NCBI GenBank assembly: GCA_045535585.1
Contig: JAZSLY010000065.1
Coordinates: forward strand, 1-5,180
Length of the DNA: 5,180 nucleotides
Direction: 5' to 3'
Source of the DNA: RGIG6353 sp045535585
GTDB taxonomy: Bacteria; Bacillota; Clostridia; Oscillospirales; SIG627
The notes under the pieces: generated by a model
Seen by the model: the letters and a program-made list of their open reading frames with translations, nothing else
The model's database searches: none
Told to the model about the DNA's origin: nothing
Part shown: positions 1 through 5,012 of the stretch, one piece after another
Numbering within the stretch: the first letter of the stretch is position 1
Layout: each line of letters begins with the position of its first letter
Program-made: the position numbers and the translations under genes

Positions 1-350
1 TGGGTGATATATAATTTCTTGCAATAGGGCATAAGGAGGGAATACACCATAGCACCGCCTATTACGAAAACCTCGTCCTCGGGAATGTCACGGATAAGGG
101 CGAACAGCTCGTCAAGATTGTGACATACCTCTACACCCTCTTTCGTGATATCGTTTTCGTAAAGGACGATGTTGCGTCTGTTTTTCAAGGGAGCGCTGTT
201 GGGGAGGGAAATAAGGGTATTGTAGCCCATAACCACCGTTTTTCCGCTGGTTATCTCCTTAAAATGCTTCAGGTCGGCAGAAAGGTGACACAAAAGGTCT
301 CCGTTCTTGCCTATACCGTTATTCTTATCTATCGCAACGATTAAATTCAT
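1..350 (-). CDS. folA: Dihydrofolate reductase, 3' end cut by window edge
   Basis: Reduces 7,8-dihydrofolate to tetrahydrofolate with NADPH in the cytoplasm. Translating the minus strand from the ATG at 350-348 gives about 116 residues of the usual ~160. They begin MNLIVAIDKNNGIGKNGDLL and keep the family landmarks: the GIG loop (residues 12-14), the SADLKHF segment with catalytic acid Asp26, Arg58 in KNRRNIVL (folate glutamate contact), and VIGGAMVY near residue 97. The gene starts inside the thyA stop codon (TAATG). A GAGG at 364-361, inside thyA, lies 10 nt upstream, so translational coupling with thyA is likely. Its oxidised substrate is the by-product of ThyA, which explains the pairing. 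Oddities: the Trp usual before the catalytic segment (E. coli Trp22) is Cys21, and the usual MGR motif reads MGY. The remaining ~45 residues lie outside the window. The identification is secure; completeness cannot be judged. Confidence 0.95.
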   Translation of the reverse strand, partial: MNLIVAIDKNNGIGKNGDLLCHLSADLKHFKEITSGKTVVMGYNTLISLPNSAPLKNRRNIVLYENDITKEGVEVCHNLDELFALIRDIPEDEVFVIGGAMVYSLLMPYCKKLYIT

Positions 351-1180
351 TATTCTGCAACCTCAATTCTTTCGTTGAATTCATTGTATTTATAGTCGGT
401 AAGAGTAAAGCTCTTGTCGGTAAAATCGTAGAAATTTGTAACGCTCTTGTCAAGCTCGAAGCGCGGCGCGTCGAATTGAGGTTTGTCAAGCATTCTTTCC
501 ACGATAGGAATGTGTCTTTCATAGATGTGGGCGTCCGCAATAACGTGAACGAATTCACCCACCTCAAGACCCGTTACCTGCGCCAGCATATGAACGAGAA
601 CGGAGTATTGACATACGTTCCAGTTGTTTGCAGCCAGCATATCCTGACTTCTCTGGTTGAGTATTGCCGACAGACGTCCGTTTGACACGTTGAAGGTCAT
701 ACTGTATGCACAAGGGTAGAGATTCATCTCGCTCAGGTCCTGATGATTGTAAATGTTGGTGATTATTCTACGGCTGTTGGGGTTGTGAATAAGGTCGTAG
801 ATAACACGGTCAACCTGGTCGAACTGTCCCTCTCTGTACTCGTGCTTTATGCCAAGCTGATATCCGTATGCCTTGCCGATAGAGCCGTCCTCATCCGCCC
901 ACTTGTCCCATATCTTTGCGTTGAGGTCGTGAATGTTGTTGGACTTCTTCTGCCATATCCACAAAAGCTCGTTTACCGCAGTTTTAAGATAGGTCCTGCG
1001 CAGAGTCATAATGGGGAATTCCTTCGATAAATCGTATCTGTTTACAATGGCAAAGCATTTCTTCGTGTAGGCAGGAGTGCCGTCCTCCCACTTGGGACGA
1101 ACCTGAAACTCCTTGTCCCAGACACCGTTTTCAAGTATATTCCTGCAATTCTCAATAAAGATTTTATCAGCTATACTCAT
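350..1180 (-). CDS. thyA: Thymidylate synthase (ThyA, Bacillus/Clostridium-type)
   Basis: Methylates dUMP to dTMP with 5,10-methylene-tetrahydrofolate, releasing dihydrofolate. The 276 residues match the family length (264-279), and the sequence is closer to the longer Bacillus form (FDVR/FQVR and NELLWIWQ segments) than to the E. coli form. Visible residues: Glu71 and Trp91 of the active-site wall, the phosphate-binding pair Arg137-Arg138 (NSRRII), the catalytic nucleophile Cys157 in LYPCAYS, Arg177 in NQRS, Asp180, Asn188 (uracil recognition), and His218/Tyr220 in DAHIYERH. The start ATG (1180-1178) has AGGGAG six bases upstream and a strong promoter just beyond. The stop codon overlaps the folA start by one base, so the two genes form a dTMP/folate operon. 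The preceding YigZ-family gene ends 74 bp upstream and could add read-through transcription. Identification is secure. Confidence 0.98.
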   Translation of the reverse strand: MSIADKIFIENCRNILENGVWDKEFQVRPKWEDGTPAYTKKCFAIVNRYDLSKEFPIMTLRRTYLKTAVNELLWIWQKKSNNIHDLNAKIWDKWADEDGSIGKAYGYQLGIKHEYREGQFDQVDRVIYDLIHNPNSRRIITNIYNHQDLSEMNLYPCAYSMTFNVSNGRLSAILNQRSQDMLAANNWNVCQYSVLVHMLAQVTGLEVGEFVHVIADAHIYERHIPIVERMLDKPQFDAPRFELDKSVTNFYDFTDKSFTLTDYKYNEFNERIEVAE

Positions 1181-1211
1181 TTTTATCTCCCTTTTTACAT
1201 CTTAATATAAT

Positions 1212-1240
1212 ATTATACCATCTAAACCAAATTTCGTCAA
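1212..1240 (-). promoter_or_regulatory. Promoter of thyA-folA
   Basis: Read on the minus strand, a -35 box TTGACG (1240-1235) is followed after exactly 17 bp by a perfect -10 box TATAAT (1217-1212). The -10 is preceded by TGG, an extended -10 (TGn). This is a near-consensus sigma-A type promoter. Transcription would start near 1205, giving a leader of about 25 nt that carries the AGGGAG ribosome binding site at 1192-1187. No operator or attenuator is visible in so short a leader. It lies in the short gap between the YigZ-family stop and thyA, so thyA-folA can be expressed independently of the genes upstream. Confidence 0.88.
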
Positions 1241-1254
1241 TATATTAAGCGCAT

Positions 1255-1881
1255 TTATTTCTCGGGTGCAAATCTTTCTCCCACTATTTCAATTTTTCCT
1301 TTTCCTGCCGTAATTCCGCCCAGCTTGTCCTGCACCTTTTCAAGCTCCTCTTCGCTTAAAAGGACACGGGTCTCCACACATTCGCCGTACTCCGTGCCAT
1401 ACTCCTCGATGCCCATTACCGAAAGGTCGTATTTCAGCTTCTGATAGGACGAATAGTCGCAGGCAAGCTTTACCTCGTGATAGAGCACAAAGGTGGCTTT
1501 TCCCGCAGCGTCAAGGGCAAGCTTCGCCGCCTTTCCATAGGCTCTCGTCAGGCCTCCCGCACCCAGCAATACTCCGCCGAAATAACGGGCAACTACGATG
1601 ACCACGCCCTCCAGCCCCTCACGGCGTATCACCTCTAAAATAGGCATACCTGCCGTACCCTGAGGCTCCTTGTCGTCCGAAAAGCGCACTATATTTCCGC
1701 CCTTGTTCACGTAGGCGTAGCAAAAGTGCCTTATGTTGTCAAGACGGGCTTTCACGCTTTCTATATAACTCAGCGCCTCCTCCTCGGTCTCGATAGGCTT
1801 TATAAAGCCGTAAAATATCGACTTTTTTTCCTCGTATTTGTCGCTGCCTTCTCGGGCGGCGGTTGTATAAGACTCTTTCAT
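1255..1881 (-). CDS. yigZ: YigZ/YvyE-family (IMPACT, UPF0029) protein
   Basis: A 208-residue protein of the bacterial IMPACT-like family. Its biochemical role is not settled; the eukaryotic relative IMPACT/YIH1 acts in translation control through Gcn1/Gcn2. The N-terminal UPF0029 domain spans about residues 17-125, with the family signatures RHFCYAY (51-57), DDKEPQGTAGMPIL (69-82) and VVARYFGGVLLGAGGLTRAY (96-115). The C-terminal ferredoxin-like domain (DUF1949 type) covers about 140-205. The ATG at 1881-1879 is three bases after the hflX stop, and its GGAG ribosome binding site (1891-1888) lies in the last codons of hflX, so the two are cotranscribed and probably coupled. Pairing with a ribosome-splitting GTPase fits, but does not prove, a link to translation. 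Family identification is secure; function is open. Confidence 0.93.
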   Translation of the reverse strand: MKESYTTAAREGSDKYEEKKSIFYGFIKPIETEEEALSYIESVKARLDNIRHFCYAYVNKGGNIVRFSDDKEPQGTAGMPILEVIRREGLEGVVIVVARYFGGVLLGAGGLTRAYGKAAKLALDAAGKATFVLYHEVKLACDYSSYQKLKYDLSVMGIEEYGTEYGECVETRVLLSEEELEKVQDKLGGITAGKGKIEIVGERFAPEK

Positions 1882-1884
1882 TTT

Positions 1885-3156
1885 CTACTCCGCAATGTAT
1901 TTTTTCATTTGACCTATCGTCTTTTCGTCACAGATTGCCCGCACCTCAATTCCAAGGTCGGTGTAATTCACCTCGTTTACTTTCGAGGTCTTGTAAAGAG
2001 TGTCAAGAACGCCTGCGTTGGAATAGGGGAAAAGGAAATGAGTTTCTCTCTTCATAGAAAGAATACACCTCTCCACCGCCTCCGTCAACTCTTCAAGCCC
2101 TTCTCCCGTTTTTGCCGAAATGAAAACGCTGTTGTCCTTTAGGGTTAGCCCAAGGGTCTCTGCAAGCTCCTTTTCCTCCATAGTGTCGCATTTGTTGAAT
2201 ACGAAAATGATGGGCTTTTCCTCACACCCCTCCTTCTCAAAAAGAGAGTGAATGAGGTCTAAGGTAACGTCGTATTGAAGCCTTATCCGTGGGCTTGAAA
2301 TATCTAACACCACCAGAATTATATCGGAATATACCACCTCTGCCAAGGTGGAGTGAAACGCCCTTATCAAGTGATGGGGCAGATTGTCAATAAAGCCTAC
2401 CGTGTCGGTGAGAAGCACCTCTCCCGCGTTTGGCAGAGTCCATCTTCTCGTGGTGGGGTCAAGGGTCGCAAAAAGCTTGTTCTGGGCAAGGATTGACGAG
2501 CCCGTCAGCGCATTCAGCAAAGTGGACTTGCCAACGTTTGTGTATCCTGCAACCGATATCTGCACTATGCCCGAGCTCTCTCGGCTCTTTCTTCGGGTTT
2601 TTCTTTGCTTTTCAAGGTCATTGAGCGCCGTTTCAAGCTGGGCTATCTGCGCCTTTACGTGCCTTTTGTCGTTTTCAAGCTTGGATTCTCCGGGACCTCT
2701 CGTTCCTATTCCACCGCCCAGCCTCGACATCTGTGCACCCTGACCGCGAAGCCTCGGTATGGTATATTTCAGCCTCGCTATCTGCACCTGCAAAACGCCC
2801 TCGCTGGTGGTTGCGTTTCTCGCAAATATGTCAAGGATAAGCATAGTTCTGTCAATGACGCGCACGTCGGTGAGAAAATCCTCGATAGCCCGTATCTGCG
2901 ATGGCGTAAGCTCAGCGTCGAATATAACGAGCTCAATGCCCTCACTCTCGCATATCGTCTTTAATTCCTCTAATTTTCCCCGTCCTATATAGGTGGCGTT
3001 GTCGGGGGTAGGTCTGTATTGCACAAGGCGCGCCGCCGCCACGCCTCCCGCCGTCTCAAGAAGCGACGCCAGCTCGTCAAGGTCACGCTCGTCCTTCGCG
3101 TTGTCCTCGTATACCGCTACAAGCACCGCCGAATGTATTTTATCAAAATCCGTCAT
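1885..3156 (-). CDS. hflX: GTPase HflX (ribosome-splitting factor)
   Basis: A 423-residue GTPase that in characterised bacteria binds the 50S subunit and splits stalled or idle 70S ribosomes, notably under heat or antibiotic stress. The N-terminal HflX domain (about 1-135) includes the YIGRGKLEEL segment (56-65). The glycine-rich linker RLGGGIGTRGPGE (145-157) leads into a charged helix with a basic stretch KQRKTRRKSR (183-192). The G domain carries G1 GYTNVGKST (204-212), G2 FATLDPTTR (229-237), G3 DTVGF (251-255), G4 NKCD (321-324) and G5 SAKTGEGL (347-354). The length is normal for the family. The ATG at 3156-3154 is preceded by AGAGG with a 6-nt spacer. It lies just beyond the rpmE terminator, so its own promoter or leaky termination must supply transcription; only a weak promoter-like match is visible. 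The YigZ-family gene follows after 3 bp. Confidence 0.97.
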   Translation of the reverse strand: MTDFDKIHSAVLVAVYEDNAKDERDLDELASLLETAGGVAAARLVQYRPTPDNATYIGRGKLEELKTICESEGIELVIFDAELTPSQIRAIEDFLTDVRVIDRTMLILDIFARNATTSEGVLQVQIARLKYTIPRLRGQGAQMSRLGGGIGTRGPGESKLENDKRHVKAQIAQLETALNDLEKQRKTRRKSRESSGIVQISVAGYTNVGKSTLLNALTGSSILAQNKLFATLDPTTRRWTLPNAGEVLLTDTVGFIDNLPHHLIRAFHSTLAEVVYSDIILVVLDISSPRIRLQYDVTLDLIHSLFEKEGCEEKPIIFVFNKCDTMEEKELAETLGLTLKDNSVFISAKTGEGLEELTEAVERCILSMKRETHFLFPYSNAGVLDTLYKTSKVNEVNYTDLGIEVRAICDEKTIGQMKKYIAE

Positions 3157-3180
3157 ATATTTCCTCTTTCAAGCAAGGTA

Positions 3181-3225
3181 TATAAACAATAAGGCGGTGT
3201 AAAAGTAAAATCTTTTTACACCGCC
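3181..3225 (-). terminator. Intrinsic terminator of rpmE
   Basis: A 12-bp perfect stem (GGCGGTGTAAAA at 3193-3204 with TTTTACACCGCC at 3214-3225) encloses a 9-nt loop. On the minus strand it begins 16 bp after the rpmE stop and is followed by TTATTGTTT, a moderately T-rich tail. This is the expected position and form for a Rho-independent terminator of the short rpmE transcript. The tail is imperfect and hflX begins only about 25 bp further on, so some read-through into hflX is plausible. Confidence 0.82.
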
Positions 3226-3241
3226 CTTGGTTTGTATAAGT

Positions 3242-3439
3242 TTATCTGCCGAACTTCTTGTTGAACTTATCAACGCGTCCGCCCGCATCTACAAGTTTTT
3301 GCTTGCCTGTATAGAAGGGATGGCACTTTGCACAAATTTCAACGTGGATGTCCTCCTTAGTTGACTTTGTGGGATAAGTAGCACCACAAGCACAAACGAT
3401 TACGGTATCCTTATACTCAGGATGTAAGTCCTTTTTCAT
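3242..3439 (-). CDS. rpmE: 50S ribosomal protein bL31, zinc-binding (type A) form
   Basis: A structural protein of the large subunit that helps bridge the 50S and 30S subunits. The 65-residue protein begins MKKDLHPEYKDTVIVCACG. It keeps all four zinc ligands of the C+ form: Cys16 and Cys18 (CAC), and Cys36 and Cys39 (CAKCHPFYTGKQK). The C-terminal GGRVDKFNKKFG segment is typical. The zinc-free paralogue used under zinc starvation lacks these Cys pairs, so this is the zinc-replete form. The ATG at 3439-3437 has GAGGTG (3452-3447) seven bases upstream. It has its own promoter and terminator, so it is probably mainly a single-gene transcript, with hflX downstream in the same direction. Identification is secure. 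Confidence 0.98.
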   Translation of the reverse strand: MKKDLHPEYKDTVIVCACGATYPTKSTKEDIHVEICAKCHPFYTGKQKLVDAGGRVDKFNKKFGR

Positions 3440-3483
3440 TTAATTGCACCTCGCTCTTTGGATATTCTTCGTTGTTACAACAT

Positions 3484-3512
3484 ATAGTAGCACATATGAA
3501 TAAAAAAATCAA
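3484..3512 (-). promoter_or_regulatory. Promoter of rpmE with AT-rich upstream tract
   Basis: On the minus strand, -35 TTGATT (3512-3507) and -10 TACTAT (3489-3484) are separated by exactly 17 bp, and the -10 has a TGC extension. The DNA just upstream of the -35 (about 3517-3548) is almost pure A/T with T-tract/A-tract blocks, which resembles an UP element bound by the RNA polymerase alpha subunit; that part is inference. Transcription would start near 3477, leaving a leader of about 38 nt containing the GAGGTG ribosome binding site. No conserved L31 leader structure was recognised. Confidence 0.82.
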
Positions 3513-3796
3513 GCCTTTTTTAAAAAAAGATTAAAAATAATTGTTTTTACGTTCTCATACAAAAAAACAAGTTTGGGGCGCATAGTAATTTTGCAACGTC
3601 TAAATATTTACCACAGAAAACGCAAACAGAAGCGAGTTATGCGGATAAAACCATACCTCCAAAAAACAAAGCACACAAAGATGTAAAGTATTGGTACAAA
3701 TTTCAAAATGAAATTGTTTTTGATGGCGTTCCTTATACGGTAACCTTTAACATAAGAGATAAGGGAAAAAACCAGTATCAGTATCTAATCGAATTC

Positions 3797-3874
3797 AAAA
3801 AAAATGAGACACTCGGTCTCAGCAATACAGTTTTCAAAAAATCTGAAAACCTCCTGCAAACTGACCGAGTGTCT
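3797..3874 (-). terminator. Possible minus-strand intrinsic terminator inside fragment A
   Basis: A perfect 12-bp inverted repeat, AGACACTCGGTC (3807-3818) and GACCGAGTGTCT (3863-3874), encloses a second 7-bp stem, GTTTTCA (3830-3836) with TGAAAAC (3844-3850). On the minus strand the outer stem is followed by CA and then eight T residues (3804-3797), the classic layout of a Rho-independent terminator. It would stop transcripts running leftwards toward rpmE. On the plus strand no T run follows. The 44-base interior is long for a terminator, so an inverted repeat of other origin is possible. Confidence 0.5.
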
Positions 3875-3921
3875 AATACTATTATACACAATTCTGCCAA
3901 AAAGTCAACAGGAAAATTTTC
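3872..3921 (+). repeat. 50-bp repeat R1, copy 1
   Basis: Matches 4872-4921 at 46 of 50 positions without gaps. It encodes the tail motif SNTIIHNSAKKSTGKFS in frame 2. The second copy encodes SNTIIRNSAEMSTGKFS in frame 3, so the peptide as well as the DNA is conserved. The 3' arm of the 12-bp inverted repeat overlaps its first three bases. Confidence 0.9.
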
Positions 3922-4004
3922 TCTTTCTCCCATAGCTCCCGAAATCGCTCCCGACGGAACGCTCAAAATCACAAGTGATGACGTGACGCTTAAAGCTCCA
4001 AAGA

Positions 4005-4094
4005 TTGAAGCAGAAGCCAAAACCGAAAACGTTCTTGATGAAGATATTCCCATAAGGAAAGAGCCTACCCTCGCCGAGCTTCGTGCCGAGAGGG
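4005..4094 (+). repeat. 90-bp repeat R2, copy 1
   Basis: Matches 4502-4591 at 87 of 90 positions without gaps. It encodes a 30-codon charged module running EAEAKTENVLDEDIPIRKEP and ending TLAELRAER, here in frame 2. Two of the three differences (GATGAA versus GACGAC) change one residue (Glu to Asp); the third (GCC versus GCT) is silent. Confidence 0.93.
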
Positions 4095-4269
4095 TTGGCA
4101 AATTTAGTGATGCTGAGAAATCATACGTTAGTATGGAAGATTTTGCAAATAGCGAAAGTCCTATATGGCGAAACGTTGATTATAACGATCATGATACAAA
4201 GTCAACTATTATGCAAGATACCCACAATACAATGGTTAGCGAAGGAAGTCAAATATATAATTGGGGAAT

Positions 4270-4276
4270 AAAAAAG
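4270..4276 (+). other. A_AAA_AAG heptamer in the A-to-B frame junction
   Basis: The bases AAAAAAG lie in the exact phase of a -1 ribosomal slippery site in fragment A (ATA AAA AAG). Slipping back one base would carry ribosomes into fragment B at GAT (4276-4278). A modest hairpin (GTTGGA 4294-4299 with TCCAAC 4321-4326, enclosing CGGT/ACCG) starts 17 nt downstream, further than the usual 5-9 nt. A plain one-base deletion in a degenerating gene, or an assembly error, is at least as likely. Confidence 0.3.
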
Positions 4277-4501
4277 ATGCAACCTTGGACGGTGTTGGAC
4301 GCGGTATACATAACCGTATTTCCAACGGTGTCTCATCAGATGCATCGTCGGAAACATCCTTGGGTGATGTGCAACCTGTCAATTTTGACTCATCACACGG
4401 TACCTCATCAGATGTCTCTGATAATAGTATACCCATTTCAAGTCAAAATGTCAATAGCAAGGCAAAAAAGCCCTCAAGACGCGAAGAACTCCACAACAAT
4501 G

Positions 4502-4591
4502 TTGAAGCAGAAGCCAAAACCGAAAACGTTCTTGACGACGATATTCCCATAAGGAAAGAGCCTACCCTCGCCGAGCTTCGTGCTGAGAGGG
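4502..4591 (+). repeat. 90-bp repeat R2, copy 2
   Basis: Second copy of the 30-codon module at 4005-4094, 497 bp downstream, 87 of 90 identical, now in frame 1. Identity ends sharply at 4591; beyond it, copy 1 continues VGKFSDAEK and copy 2 REIIESIAE. Confidence 0.93.
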
Positions 4592-4613
4592 AGATTATTG
4601 AAAGCATAGCTGA

Positions 4614-5012
4614 AGCAGTATATGTACAAAATATGCAGACGGAATGTTGATTGCATATGGTGAAAATGCGGAATTTCTTGCTCCTTATCTTGCTTCGCCA
4701 CTGGGTAAGAATATTAGTGTGGGGTAAAAAATAGTTTTCCACAATAGTATATCCGTTGGTCACAATGGAACTGTTGCTACAGTGTACAATATAGGAAAAA
4801 TAAAAGAAAGTGTTTTGCCTTCAGCTAAAATTATAGCTGTTGTGGGGTCTAAGCCCCTCGACAAATCACTTTCTAATACTATTATACGCAATTCTGCAGA
4901 AATGTCAACAGGAAAATTTTCCGACCGAGAGGAATCCATCAGCACAGAGGAACTGTACGACCTTATGGGCGAGAACGAGAAGTTGAAAAAACAGAATCAG
5001 ATACTTCAATGA
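4614..5012 (+). pseudogene. Broken polyvalent-type protein, fragment C (frame 3)
   Basis: Frame 3 is open from after a TGA at 4611-4613, with one internal TAA at 4725-4727. Before the stop it reads KYADGMLIAYGENAEFLAP and on to LGKNISVG. After the stop it reads KIVFHNSISVGHNGTVATVY, then a hydrophobic AKIIAVVGSKPLDKS, the R1 tail SNTIIRNSAEMSTGKFSDRE, and a predicted coiled-coil start ELYDLMGENEKLKKQNQILQ. That last segment resembles the opening of a coiled coil I associate with KFSDRD-type polyvalent proteins. It is cut off where the hairpin array begins: the TGA stop at 5010-5012 is part of the first array linker. The longest stretch with a start codon begins at GTG 4782, with no ribosome binding site. 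It is best read as the 3' remnant of the same decayed gene as A and B. Confidence 0.55.
4872..4921 (+). repeat. 50-bp repeat R1, copy 2
   Basis: Second copy of the segment at 3872-3921, with four mismatches. It encodes SNTIIRNSAEMSTGKFS, after which this copy continues DREE whereas copy 1 continues LSPI. Confidence 0.9.

Larger units (their letters stand above)
3524..4552 (+). pseudogene. Broken 'polyvalent'-type mobile-element protein, fragment A (frame 2)
   Basis: This frame is open from just after a TAA at 3521-3523 but has no ATG. The first possible start is a GTG at 3869 without a ribosome binding site, so the 5' end appears lost. Residues from about 3680 read KYWYKFQNEIVFDGVPYTVT and continue FNIRDKGKNQYQYLIEF. 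I recognise this style from small domains in large polyvalent proteins of gut Clostridia phages and conjugative elements (LPD or BECR-nuclease-like); this assignment is from memory. Next come the tail motif SNTIIHNSAKKSTGKFS, the 30-codon repeat, KFSDAEKS, and a segment with SPIWRNVDYNDHDTKS. After about 4276 the frame stops looking like protein, and the sensible sequence moves to frame 1. The frame then runs on to a stop at 4550-4552 as a shadow. It probably makes no functional product. Confidence 0.6.
4261..4650 (+). pseudogene. Broken polyvalent-type protein, fragment B (frame 1)
   Basis: Frame 1 opens after a TAA at 4258-4260 and ends at a TGA at 4648-4650. It probably continues fragment A after loss of one base in or near the A6 run at 4270-4275. 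Residues start KKDATLDGVGRGIHN, then pass through a Ser/Asp-rich linker with two related halves (NGVSSDASSETS and HGTSSDVSDNS). The second copy of the 30-codon R2 module follows (EAEAKTENVLDDDIPIRKEP), and then REIIESIAEAVYVQ. The only early start would be TTG at 4261, with no well-placed ribosome binding site. The last residues (NMQTEC) are probably out of frame; restoring one A in the AAAA run at 4628-4631 would lead into fragment C. Function unknown. Confidence 0.55.

Noticed and set aside
476..1030. Plus-strand open frames opposite thyA
   Set aside because: Antisense shadows of a fully recognised thymidylate synthase; no ribosome binding sites or family resemblance.
2384..2964. Several plus-strand open frames of 60-120 codons opposite hflX
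   Set aside because: They lie entirely antisense to a well-identified GTPase whose frame explains the base composition.
3193..3235. The rpmE hairpin as a plus-strand terminator too
   Set aside because: After the stem the plus strand reads CTTGGTTTG, with no real T run, and no plus-strand gene ends here.
3869..3871. GTG as a genuine start of fragment A
   Set aside because: No Shine-Dalgarno upstream, and recognisable protein sequence continues in frame for about 60 codons before it, so the true start was further upstream and is lost.
3778..4101. Minus-strand open frame of 107 codons with Ser/Ala-rich product
   Set aside because: It is the shadow of fragment A. Its similarity to another minus frame at 4443-4763 is only the R2 repeat read backwards. 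No ribosome binding site, and the plus strand carries the recognisable motifs.
4443..4763. Minus-strand open frame of 106 codons
   Set aside because: Shadow of fragments B and C; low-complexity Ser/Ala/Phe product without a ribosome binding site.
4844..4857. GGGG-TCTAAG-CCCC small hairpin in fragment C
   Set aside because: Only 4 bp, inside coding-like sequence, with no T run; expected by chance.
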